Positions 26,231 to 34,574 of a stretch of DNA of 64,000 bases are shown piece after piece. The notes below the pieces were generated by a model that was not told where the DNA came from, did no database searches, and worked only from the letters and a program-made list of their open reading frames with translations. The position numbers and the translations under genes are program-made. The stretch is from Chitinophaga polysaccharea (GTDB lineage: Bacteria > Bacteroidota > Bacteroidia > Chitinophagales > Chitinophagaceae): positions 281,644-345,643 of the forward strand of contig NZ_VIWO01000008.1 of the NCBI RefSeq assembly GCF_007829335.1, given 5' to 3'. Every line of letters begins with the position of its first letter. The first letter of the stretch is position 1.

Positions 26231-27240
26231 CCTAAAAACCATGGTTCATCGGGATAAAACTCATCCACTACCACGGGCTGTCCTATTTTAGGCGTGGTGA
26301 TCTTCATGTCGCGCGCGGCAGCGCTGGCAGTGACCCGTTTGGCCGATTCATTCCACGGATGGTTGGCCAACGCAAATTTAGCCCAGTGTACGGGCAGCAA
26401 TACTTTCCCTTCCAGGTCGATGGCCGCCTGTACAGTTTCTTCCGGCTTCATATGGATAAAAGGCCAGTTATCATTGTACTGGCCACATTCCAGTATCACC
26501 AGGTCGAAAGGACCGTATTTATCACCAATAGCCTTGAAATGGGTGTCGTAGCCCGAATCGCCACCTATAAATAATTGATAGCCGTATATCTGTAACACAA
26601 AAGAACTCCACAGGCTACCACCGCGCTTTAGTCCCCTGCCGGAAAAATGTCGTGCAGGCGTAGACGTTAGTGTAATATCCGACGCCACTTCTCCGCTTTC
26701 CCACCAGTCGAGTTCATGAATATTATTGTCCTTTACCAGGCAGGACTGTAGATCGCGGCCCACGCCCAGTGCAGTGTAAATCATTTTGGTATGAGGCTTC
26801 AGCTGGGCCAGTGTTTTTTTATCGAGATGATCATAGTGATTATGCGTAATAATCATCAGGTCTATTTCCGGCATATCTGCCGGTGTATAGGCATCTGCGC
26901 CGGGAAAAGCCTTGATCATAAAAGACATGGGCGATGCGCTGCCGCTGAATACCGGGTCTACCAGGATATTGAAACCTTTTACATGTACCAGGTAAGAAGA
27001 ATGTCCGAACCAAACGATCACCGGCTTTTCGGAGTACAGCGTTTTCAGGTTCGTTTTTACAGCAGGCAGCGGCATGGGGGGCCGTACATCTGCCGGGCGC
27101 TGAAAGGTTTCCTTCAGCATCTGGTAATAGGTAACGTCGTCCGGCTTCATGGGAGTGGGCGAAAAGTTCTGAAAAGCGCCTTGCTTAAACTGTGGCGACA
27201 ACCGGATCCTGTCTTTTATAGAAGATAATTTTTGCGGCAT
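26224..27240 (-). CDS. MBL-fold metallo-hydrolase (NAPE-PLD/UlaG-like)
   Basis: A 338-residue metallo-beta-lactamase-fold hydrolase. The metal-binding motif is ITHNHYDHLDKKT, with later ligands in TPARHFSGRG, GGDSGYDTHF and LLPVHWAKFALANH. The order and spacing match the group containing N-acyl-phosphatidylethanolamine phospholipase D and UlaG lactonase. No signal peptide is seen. The true substrate is unknown; many bacterial members are annotated as putative Zn-dependent hydrolases. The terminal Ala codon and TAA come from the palindromic repeat. Confidence 0.88.
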   Translation of the reverse strand: MPQKLSSIKDRIRLSPQFKQGAFQNFSPTPMKPDDVTYYQMLKETFQRPADVRPPMPLPAVKTNLKTLYSEKPVIVWFGHSSYLVHVKGFNILVDPVFSGSASPMSFMIKAFPGADAYTPADMPEIDLMIITHNHYDHLDKKTLAQLKPHTKMIYTALGVGRDLQSCLVKDNNIHELDWWESGEVASDITLTSTPARHFSGRGLKRGGSLWSSFVLQIYGYQLFIGGDSGYDTHFKAIGDKYGPFDLVILECGQYNDNWPFIHMKPEETVQAAIDLEGKVLLPVHWAKFALANHPWNESAKRVTASAAARDMKITTPKIGQPVVVDEFYPDEPWFLGA

Positions 27241-27308
27241 ATCTTAAAGTTAAGAAACTTGTGATAGAAGGAAGACGGATACCCGCGCCGGATATTTTAG
27301 GATAGCAT

Positions 27309-27336
27309 AAAAAAGACCTGCCCCGAGGGGCAGGCC
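27309..27336 (-). terminator. Intrinsic terminator of the ClC gene
   Basis: The stem cctgcccc/ggggcagg (27317-27334, loop ga) is followed on the minus strand by a run of T. It lies 30 bases beyond the ClC stop codon. Confidence 0.85.
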
Positions 27337-27365
27337 TGCATTCAACCTATCTTTAAGCAGGCACT

Positions 27366-29165
27366 TTACCGTGCCAACAATCTTTTACCCCTGGCCATGA
27401 GGCGCAGCAGGCGGGTGTTTCCGTAAAAGGCAGAATGATATTTTGCATCGGCCCGGCGGCGTTCACCATAAGCTCTTAATACGGCATCGGCGGTAACGAT
27501 ACCGGTTATTTTCTTTTCTTCATCCAGTACCGCCAACACATCCGGCGGATAACTGTCGAATAACTCTGTTACCAGGTTAATATCGTCGGAGGCATATACA
27601 TAAGGTGCAGCAGCTTCCAGGTATTGATGAACAGCCGTTTGACCGGCCTTGATCAATGTTTCCCGGTTGAGGTAGCCTTTAAAATGTCCGGCTTCATCTG
27701 TTACCAGGAGGTATTGGTAGTAATAGGCACTGTTTTGTAGCAACAGCTGTTGTGCCTGTACCAGGGTCATGTCGTAACGGAGCATCGTTAGCGGGCGGCT
27801 GATCACTGATGCCACGTTGATGAGCTGCATCACATCCGGAGTATACTCATCCGGTGCGGTAACGCCACGGCGACGAATTTTTTCCGTCATGATACTCCCT
27901 TTCATCAGGAAGAAGGAAACGAAGTAAGCCGCTGTACAAGCGCCGATCAATGGTAGAAGTCCATGTGGCTGCCCGGTCGTTTCCAATGAAAAAACGATGG
28001 CGGTGAGCAAGGCGCGGGAGGCGCCGGCAAACATGGCAGCCATGCCAATGAGCGCGGCGGTAGCAATGTTGATATCACTACCGGGGAATAACTTCTGTAC
28101 CACTATACCCATTAGTGCACCCAATGCACCGCCAATAGTGAATAACGGGGCCAGGGTACCACCGGAAGTACCACTACCCAGCGAGATGACCCAGGAAATA
28201 TATTTCAGTACGCAAAGCGATATCACCAGGGTTAAAGGCACGTTACCCGTGAGCAAGCTGGTAATATTATTATACCCTACTCCCATGGTATGTGGCGCGT
28301 AGTAACCTACCACACCTACGACAACCGCACCTAAAGCGGGCCACCACATCCAGTGGATAGGCAGTTTTTCAAACATATCTTCCACGAAATATACCGATTT
28401 TGATACATAAGCCGCTACTACACCTACTGCTGCGCCCATGAGCACATAAGTCACCAGCGCAATGTCGGATACAGCAGGAATGTCGGGCATCGCAAATACG
28501 GGGTGGGAGCTGAATAGCAGGATGTGCATACCGGCGCCGGTAATACAGCCAATGGCTACCGGGATCATAGAACGGGGCGAAAACTCAAACAACAACAGTT
28601 CAATCGCCAGCAAAATAGCGGCCAGCGGGCTTCCGAAAATGGCGGCCATACCCGCACAGGCGCCGGCTGCCAGCAATACTTTTCTTTCGGCAGAAGAAAT
28701 ATGGATTACCTGGCCGGTGAAAGAGCCGATAGCTCCTCCCGTAGCGATAATGGGACCTTCCGCGCCAAAGGGACCACCCGTACCAATAGAAATAGCGGCA
28801 GATATAGGTTTCAATAAAGTAATAACCGGCGGGATCTTGCTTTCATTCAGGATAATGTTTTCCATGGCTTCGGGGATACCGTGTCCGCGGATGGCCTTGC
28901 TGCCAAAACGGGCCATGATACCCACTATAACACTACCAATAACAGGTACAAGTACCACCAGCCAACCCAGCTGATTGCCGGCTGGCCCTTCTTCTCCGAA
29001 TGAAAACCTTCCATAAAACGATAAATTGGTGATCAGATTGATCAACAGCACCAATCCCTTTGCCACGAAGCCTATTACCAACGCATTGATACATGCCTGT
29101 ATACTGAGATAAAACACTCTACGGGACATATTTCCGGCAAACTTCTGCTCTTTTTTATGATTCAT
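27366..29165 (-). CDS. ClC-type chloride channel/antiporter with CBS domains
   Basis: A 599-residue membrane protein of the ClC family. Filter motifs are visible: GHGIPEAM (in place of GSGIP), GPFGAEGPII with the gating glutamate, and GSGTSGGTLAPLF. A pair of CBS domains lies at about 445-570 (VISRPLTMLRYDMTLVQAQQ; VLAVLDEEKKITGIVTADAV). Members move Cl- or other anions, including nitrate or fluoride in some clades; the filter serine is His here, so the ion is open. Its gene is divergent from an FNR-like regulator gene with a shared operator, next to nitrate genes. Confidence 0.92.
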   Translation of the reverse strand: MNHKKEQKFAGNMSRRVFYLSIQACINALVIGFVAKGLVLLINLITNLSFYGRFSFGEEGPAGNQLGWLVVLVPVIGSVIVGIMARFGSKAIRGHGIPEAMENIILNESKIPPVITLLKPISAAISIGTGGPFGAEGPIIATGGAIGSFTGQVIHISSAERKVLLAAGACAGMAAIFGSPLAAILLAIELLLFEFSPRSMIPVAIGCITGAGMHILLFSSHPVFAMPDIPAVSDIALVTYVLMGAAVGVVAAYVSKSVYFVEDMFEKLPIHWMWWPALGAVVVGVVGYYAPHTMGVGYNNITSLLTGNVPLTLVISLCVLKYISWVISLGSGTSGGTLAPLFTIGGALGALMGIVVQKLFPGSDINIATAALIGMAAMFAGASRALLTAIVFSLETTGQPHGLLPLIGACTAAYFVSFFLMKGSIMTEKIRRRGVTAPDEYTPDVMQLINVASVISRPLTMLRYDMTLVQAQQLLLQNSAYYYQYLLVTDEAGHFKGYLNRETLIKAGQTAVHQYLEAAAPYVYASDDINLVTELFDSYPPDVLAVLDEEKKITGIVTADAVLRAYGERRRADAKYHSAFYGNTRLLRLMARGKRLLAR

Positions 29166-29206
29166 AATATATAAAATAACAACCCATTTTTAAAAATCAT
29201 CACAAA

Positions 29207-29226
29207 AATATGATCTAAATCATATT
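29207..29226. promoter_or_regulatory. FNR/CRP-type operator
   Basis: AATATGAT-CTAA-ATCATATT is a perfect 8-bp inverted repeat with a 4-nt spacer, holding the core TGAT-N4-ATCA of FNR sites. It lies between the divergent ClC and FNR-like genes. Its centre is about 60 bases upstream of the start predicted from the TACGTTTG element at 29264. Confidence 0.65.
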
Positions 29227-29263
29227 AAATCCTATTTTCTCTATGAAAAAGGCAAAAAAACAT

Positions 29264-29271
29264 TACGTTTG
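29264..29271 (+). promoter_or_regulatory. Candidate -7 promoter element of the first FNR-like gene
   Basis: TACGTTTG matches TAnnTTTG. It ends only 5 bases before the ATG at 29277, so the message would be leaderless or nearly so. Confidence 0.45.
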
Positions 29272-29276
29272 CAACC

Positions 29277-29948
29277 ATGAAGAAAGCCGGGGCCTGCGAT
29301 TTAAAGACTTGTTTCCTTTGCCAGTTCAGCATTCCTGAGTGGATTGCCGCTGTAGGAGACCATAAACAACATCTCTCTTATAAGAAAAATGAAACCATCT
29401 TCCAGGAAGGTAGCCCGGTAAAGGGGATCTATTTTTTATATGATGGGAAAGTAAAAGTGCATAAACAATGGGGGCCGGATAAGGAGCTGATTGTACGTTT
29501 TGCGCAGAAAGGAGATATCCTGGGGCATAGGGGCCTGGGTAGCGGCGAACGCCTGTATACCGTGTCTGCTACGGCATTGGAGGATACCACGGTGTGTTAT
29601 ACCGACCTGGCATTTTTTGAAGCATCACTGAAAGTAAATCCGCAACTCACCCTCAAACTGATGCAGTTTTACGCCGATGAACTACAAGAAGCAGAAAGGA
29701 AAATGCGCAACCTGGTGCATATGGATGTAAAAAGCAGGCTGGCAGACGCTTTGCTTGATATCAGCCGGCTGCATAACGATATCCAGTTTACCATCAGCCG
29801 CCAGGATCTGGCATCTTTTGCCGGCACCACTTATGAAACTATTTACCGCAATCTCCAGGAATTTATACAGGAGAAATTAATTGCGGTAGATGGCAAAAGC
29901 ATCACCATTCTACAGGAAAAGAAATTGAAAAAATATATTACACTTTGA
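29277..29948 (+). CDS. FNR-like Crp/Fnr family regulator with four cysteines
   Basis: A 223-residue regulator: cyclic-nucleotide-type beta roll (about 30-120, with ETIFQEGSPVKGIYFLYDGK and IVRFAQKGDILGHRG), a dimer helix, and a helix-turn-helix at the end (FTISRQDLASFAGTTYETIY). It has Cys7, Cys12 and Cys15 at the N-terminus and Cys107 (TTVCYTD), a layout like the cluster ligands of E. coli FNR (three N-terminal Cys plus Cys122). Oxygen sensing through an Fe-S cluster is therefore a reasonable inference. Promoter and operator lie directly upstream. Close in sequence to the gene at 29949, with which it converges. Confidence 0.9.
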   Translation: MKKAGACDLKTCFLCQFSIPEWIAAVGDHKQHLSYKKNETIFQEGSPVKGIYFLYDGKVKVHKQWGPDKELIVRFAQKGDILGHRGLGSGERLYTVSATALEDTTVCYTDLAFFEASLKVNPQLTLKLMQFYADELQEAERKMRNLVHMDVKSRLADALLDISRLHNDIQFTISRQDLASFAGTTYETIYRNLQEFIQEKLIAVDGKSITILQEKKLKKYITL

Positions 29949-30641
29949 TCATTGTATGTCGGTCAAACGAAGCAACATCGCTTCATTCAGGATAGTATAG
30001 TTTTTTCCCGATACCGCTACCAGCCGCTCTGCAATCAGCTCATTCAATATGCGGAACGTGGTTTCATAAGTAGCCCCGATATAAGAAGCCAGGTCCTGCT
30101 TACTCAGTGCTATGTTGATAAATCCATCTTTATTAAATCCGAATTTGTGTTGTAATAACAGCAAAGCATTGGCCATACGGCCTTTTACCGACATGTGGGC
30201 GAGATTGCGCATTTGCTTTTCGGAAGATTGTAACTCCTGTGCATAAAATAACATCAGCTCGTACAGCAGCGCATGATTGATTTTCAGAGATGCCTGGAAA
30301 AAATCCATCTCTATAAAACAAACCTTTACCGGTGCTAATGCCGTAGCCGACACAGGGTAAAACTGCTCCAGTCCCCCGATACCCCGGTGCCCTACAATAT
30401 CTCCTTTCTGCGCAAAACGCACAATCAGCTCCTTATCTGGCCCCCAATGTTTATGCACTTTCATTAGTCCTTCGTGAATGAAGTAAATGCCAGCCACCGG
30501 GTCGCCTTCGTTAAACAGCGTTTCACCTTTTTGCAGGATAAAATTATGGCGGTGCAGCGCTACTGCCGGCGCCCATTCCTTGAGCGACAGCCGGCACAGG
30601 AGGCAGGTTTTACCATCACAGCCTTGTTTGTCTTTCTTCAT
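29949..30641 (-). CDS. Second FNR-like Crp/Fnr family regulator
   Basis: A 230-residue paralogue of the preceding regulator: long stretches such as KVHKHWGPDKELIVRFAQKG are nearly the same. Cysteines 8, 13, 16 and 108 sit in the same places. The helix-turn-helix is INIALSKQDLASYIGATYET. Its start lies 26 bases inside the end of cobA, so it is co-expressed with the siroheme methyltransferase. It probably controls nitrate or nitrite genes in response to oxygen or nitrogen oxides; this is inferred from position and cysteines only. Confidence 0.9.
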   Translation of the reverse strand: MKKDKQGCDGKTCLLCRLSLKEWAPAVALHRHNFILQKGETLFNEGDPVAGIYFIHEGLMKVHKHWGPDKELIVRFAQKGDIVGHRGIGGLEQFYPVSATALAPVKVCFIEMDFFQASLKINHALLYELMLFYAQELQSSEKQMRNLAHMSVKGRMANALLLLQHKFGFNKDGFINIALSKQDLASYIGATYETTFRILNELIAERLVAVSGKNYTILNEAMLLRLTDIQ

Positions 30642-31416
30642 GTACCAGTCGATTATTTAGTTGTTGCACCGCTGTAGCCGTGAGCAGGGCATGCAGGTTC
30701 ACTACCTCGCCTACCACGATAATAGCCGGGTTGCTCATCCCTTCAGCCGTGGCTCTCCAGGCAATATCCGCTACAGTGCCGATGACCATTTTTTGTTGTG
30801 CGGTAGTACCATCCTGGATGATAGCCACCGGTGTGTTCTGCTTACCGTGGGCGGCAAACAGCTCCATGATTTCTGGGAGCTTACTCATCGCCATCAGTAT
30901 AACTACCGTGGCAGTGGAGCGTGCTGCCAGGGCAATATCGTCCGAAATATCACCGGAACGGGTGGTGCCGGTAGTTACCCAGAAGCTTTCAGACATTCCC
31001 CGGCAGGTGAGCGGGATAAACTGCGAAGCGGGCACCGCTATAGCACTGGAGATACCCGGAATAACTTCCACCCCAATACCATGATCCCTTGCCGCTGTGA
31101 TTTCTTCCACTGCCCTGCCAAATACGAAGGGATCGCCGCCTTTGAGTCGCACCACATGCCCGTGCGCCATCGCCATTTCCACAATGAGGTGGTTAATTTC
31201 CTGCTGCGATAAGGCGTGGCATCCATACCGTTTACCCACAAACCGGATAATGGCGCCGGGGCGGGCATGGCCCAGTAATGATTCATTGACTAATGCATCA
31301 TATAATATGACATCAGCCCGATGAATGGTATTGACGGCTTTCAGCGTGATCATTTCCGGGTCTCCGGGACCTGCTCCAACTAAAGATAGAAAGGGATTCG
31401 ATACTGGCATACACAT
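30616..31416 (-). CDS. cobA: Uroporphyrinogen-III C-methyltransferase
   Basis: A 266-residue SAM-dependent methyltransferase (SUMT) that makes precorrin-2, the precursor of siroheme. Signatures are LVGAGPGDPEMITLKA at the start, LKGGDPFVFGRAVEE, and the later ILMAMSKLPEI. It lacks the CysG dehydrogenase/chelatase half. It is divergent from nirB, whose product needs siroheme, so it supplies cofactor to the cluster. Met1 (31416) and Met3 (31410) are both possible starts. The end overlaps the regulator gene by 26 bases. Confidence 0.93.
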   Translation of the reverse strand: MCMPVSNPFLSLVGAGPGDPEMITLKAVNTIHRADVILYDALVNESLLGHARPGAIIRFVGKRYGCHALSQQEINHLIVEMAMAHGHVVRLKGGDPFVFGRAVEEITAARDHGIGVEVIPGISSAIAVPASQFIPLTCRGMSESFWVTTGTTRSGDISDDIALAARSTATVVILMAMSKLPEIMELFAAHGKQNTPVAIIQDGTTAQQKMVIGTVADIAWRATAEGMSNPAIIVVGEVVNLHALLTATAVQQLNNRLVHEERQTRL

Positions 31417-31594
31417 TACATTTATATTTATATATTAAATTTAACACCATCGATATATAAATTTAAAACAAAATCGCTTAATTTTATAACCAACATCATA
31501 CACCCACCTTAAAAATCATCTCCAAAACTTGAAATTATATTATATTAAATAATTTATAATATATCTATTTTTTCGGACCCATAAATATAATCTA
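31417..31594. promoter_or_regulatory. AT-rich divergent control region between cobA and nirB
   Basis: This 178-base gap is conspicuously AT-rich and holds the promoters of both the cobA-regulator operon and the nirB operon. An inverted repeat ttaaattt/aaatttaa spans roughly 31435-31468. I see no TGAT-N4-ATCA site of the type found at 29207 and no clean TAnnTTTG element. Confidence 0.4.
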
Positions 31595-34090
31595 ATGAAA
31601 GTAGTAGTCATCGGAAACGGCATGGTGGGCTATAAATGCTGTGAAAAGCTGATTGCGAGGTCCGCCTCCTCCCCGCTCGAACTGGTTGTATTTGGAGAAG
31701 AACCCCGCCCTGCCTACGACCGCGTACATCTTACCTCCTGGTTTGACGGCAAAACAGCCAACGACCTTCTCCTTGCACCACTTAGCTGGTATACCGACAA
31801 TGGTATCCGGCTTCACCTGGGCGACCCGGTCATGCAAATAGACCGGACACACAAAACCGTGACCTCTTATAAAGGCATCACCGAACCGTATGATTACCTG
31901 GTAATCGCCACCGGCTCTGCGGCATTTGTGCCGCCGGTACCGGGCATGGATAAAAAGGGTGTCTTTATTTACCGCACCATAGAAGACCTGGAAATGATGA
32001 AGGCCTATGCGCCACAGGCCAGCTGCGGCGCCGTTATCGGCGGCGGCCTCCTTGGACTGGAAGCAGCGAAAGCCTTGCTCGACCTCGGCATCAGCAATAC
32101 GCATGTAATCGAATTCTCACCCAGGCTGATGCCCCGGCAGATAGATGAACAAGGTGCTGCTATCCTGCAACATAAACTACATCAACTTGGATTGAAAATA
32201 CTCACCGGCAAAAACACACGGGAAGTAATGGGCAATGAAGCCGTTACCGGGCTACAGTTTGCAGACGACACCATCCTGCCTGCTGATATCGTAGTCGTAT
32301 CCGCCGGCATCAAACCCCGCGACGAGCTGGCCAAAGCCTGCGGCCTCGCTACTGGCCCCCGCGGCGGCATCATTGTAAACGAGCAACTGCAAACCAGCGA
32401 TCCATTTATATATGCCGTCGGAGAATGTGCCCTTCATAATAATATGATCTACGGCCTGGTTGCTCCCGGCTACGAAATGGCGGAAGTAGCCATTTCCCAC
32501 ATGTGCAGTGACCATAAAGCCTTCACCGGCTTTGACATGAGTACCAAATTAAAACTCATCGGCGTAGATGTAGCCAGCTTCGGCGATCCGTTTCCCGCCC
32601 CCGATACCTGCCATAGTATTGTATTTGAAGATAAATACAAAGGCACCTATAAACGCATCAACATCACGCCCGACGGGCAGTTCCTGCTGGGAGGTATCCT
32701 CATTGGCGATGCCGCAGCCTATAACCTGCTGCTGCAAACCGCCCGTAATAAAATGGTACTCCCCGCCAACCCGGAAGAACTGCTGCTGGGAAGTCGCGGT
32801 ACGGCCGACAACGGCGCCGGCGTAACCGCCCTGCCCGACGAAGCCATGATCTGCAGTTGCGAAAATGTAAGCAAAGGTACTATCTGCCAGGCGGTAACCG
32901 ACGGTCATGAAACGCTGGACGACGTAAAAAAATGTACAAAAGCCGGTACCTGCTGCGGTGGTTGCACCCCTATGGTAAAAGACCTCATTACCGCTACCAT
33001 GAAAGCACAAGGCAAATATATCCGCAACGTGGTATGTGAACACTTTGCCTACTCCCGCCAGGAAATGCTGGATCTCATTAAACTGAAATCGCTCCGCTCC
33101 TTCGATGAAGTACTGGACCACTACGGCTCCGGGGAAGGATGCGAAGTATGTAAACCAGTGGTAGCCTCTATCCTCGCCAGCCTGTGGAATGATATGATCC
33201 TGGACAAAGGCAACGATACCGCCCAGGATTCCAACGACCGCTACCTGGCTAATATACAGAAGGGAGGCACCTATTCCGTAGTACCAAGAATTCCCGGCGG
33301 AGAAATTACACCCGAAAAATTAATTGTTATCGGGGAGATTGCCACTAAATATAATCTCTATACGAAAATTACCGGCGGACAACGTATCGACTTATTTGGC
33401 GCCCATCTCAGCGACCTCCCAGACATCTGGGAAGAACTGATTGCCGCTGGCTTCGAAAGCGGTCACGCTTACGGGAAAGCACTCCGCACCGTAAAAAGCT
33501 GCGTAGGCTCCACCTGGTGCCGCTTCGGACTGCACGACAGCGTTAGCTTCGCTATCCAGATAGAAGAAAGATACCGGGGACTGAGAGCGCCGCATAAAAT
33601 CAAATCCGCCGTATCAGGTTGTATACGCGAATGCGCCGAAGCCCAGTCGAAAGACTTCGGCATCATCGCTACCGAAAAAGGCTGGAACCTGTATGTATGC
33701 GGCAACGGCGGCTCCAAACCACAGCACGCACAACTCCTGGCAGCCGACCTCGACAGCGATACCTGCATCCGGTACATCGACCGCTTCCTGATGTTCTACA
33801 TTAAAACAGCCGATCCGCTTACCCGCACGGCCACCTGGCTCAACAAACTGGATGGTGGTATGGACTACCTCCGCAATGTAGTGGTGAATGATAGTCTCGG
33901 TATCGCCGAACAACTGGAAGCCGCCATGCAACTGCTGGTCGACAACTACAAATGCGAGTGGAGAGAAGTGGTGGAAAACCCGGAACTGCGTAAACGTTTT
34001 TCTCACTTCGTAAATGCACCGGCTGATAAAGACCCTACTGTAAAATTTGAAACCATGCGGGCACAGAAGAAAGCCGCAGAATGGAAATAA
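31595..34090 (+). CDS. nirB: Nitrite reductase (NADH) large subunit NirB
   Basis: An 831-residue cytoplasmic nitrite reductase subunit reducing nitrite to ammonium with NAD(P)H. The order is FAD/NAD domain (1-390; VVVIGNGMVGYKC, then CGAVIGGGLLGLEAAKALL), a [2Fe-2S] BFD-like domain (about 415-465; MICSCENVS and TCCGGCTPM) and the siroheme half (about 550-780). The last carries the cluster/siroheme ligands CVGSTWC and CIREC. Full usual length. It is the first gene of the rightward run to 42182. Confidence 0.96.
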   Translation: MKVVVIGNGMVGYKCCEKLIARSASSPLELVVFGEEPRPAYDRVHLTSWFDGKTANDLLLAPLSWYTDNGIRLHLGDPVMQIDRTHKTVTSYKGITEPYDYLVIATGSAAFVPPVPGMDKKGVFIYRTIEDLEMMKAYAPQASCGAVIGGGLLGLEAAKALLDLGISNTHVIEFSPRLMPRQIDEQGAAILQHKLHQLGLKILTGKNTREVMGNEAVTGLQFADDTILPADIVVVSAGIKPRDELAKACGLATGPRGGIIVNEQLQTSDPFIYAVGECALHNNMIYGLVAPGYEMAEVAISHMCSDHKAFTGFDMSTKLKLIGVDVASFGDPFPAPDTCHSIVFEDKYKGTYKRINITPDGQFLLGGILIGDAAAYNLLLQTARNKMVLPANPEELLLGSRGTADNGAGVTALPDEAMICSCENVSKGTICQAVTDGHETLDDVKKCTKAGTCCGGCTPMVKDLITATMKAQGKYIRNVVCEHFAYSRQEMLDLIKLKSLRSFDEVLDHYGSGEGCEVCKPVVASILASLWNDMILDKGNDTAQDSNDRYLANIQKGGTYSVVPRIPGGEITPEKLIVIGEIATKYNLYTKITGGQRIDLFGAHLSDLPDIWEELIAAGFESGHAYGKALRTVKSCVGSTWCRFGLHDSVSFAIQIEERYRGLRAPHKIKSAVSGCIRECAEAQSKDFGIIATEKGWNLYVCGNGGSKPQHAQLLAADLDSDTCIRYIDRFLMFYIKTADPLTRTATWLNKLDGGMDYLRNVVVNDSLGIAEQLEAAMQLLVDNYKCEWREVVENPELRKRFSHFVNAPADKDPTVKFETMRAQKKAAEWK

Positions 34091-34109
34091 TTTCTTTACA
34101 CAAAAATAT

Positions 34110-34493
34110 ATGGCTATGTCTACTACTCACACTACCACCGGCACCTGGTTCTTTGCCTGCAAAACAACTGATGTACCCACCAATGGAGGCGTATGCGTAA
34201 AGTACAATGATGAACAGATTGCATTATTCTTTTTTGCCCGCAGAAATGAATGGTATGCAACCCAGAATCTTTGTCCGCACCGCCGCCAGATGGCCCTCAG
34301 CCGCGGCATGACCGGCACCGTGCAAGATGAGCCCAAAGTAGCCTGTCCATTTCACAAAAAAACCTTCTCCCTGAAAGACGGCCGTTGCCTCTCCGACGAA
34401 CATGAATGTTCCCTCACCACCTATCCTGTAAAGATTGTGGATGACCGGGTATACATCAACGTAGCAGAGATACCGGTTATGGCAGAAGTATAA
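34110..34493 (+). CDS. nirD: Nitrite reductase small subunit NirD (Rieske)
   Basis: A Rieske-type protein of about 127 residues that partners NirB. Cluster ligands are CPHRRQM (C-x-H) and CPFHKKTF (C-x2-H). The start was put at the ATG at 34110, 19 bases after the nirB stop codon, rather than the overlapping TTG at 34047, because the extra residues are not Rieske-like. NirD is needed for activity of many NADH nitrite reductases. Confidence 0.93.
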   Translation: MAMSTTHTTTGTWFFACKTTDVPTNGGVCVKYNDEQIALFFFARRNEWYATQNLCPHRRQMALSRGMTGTVQDEPKVACPFHKKTFSLKDGRCLSDEHECSLTTYPVKIVDDRVYINVAEIPVMAEV

Positions 34494-34574
34494 AAGACGA
34501 AACCCGGCAGCTGGCAGGCTGACCGGGCTTCTGATTCGGAAATGATTGGCTCATTCAAAATCAACCAAAGTTAC

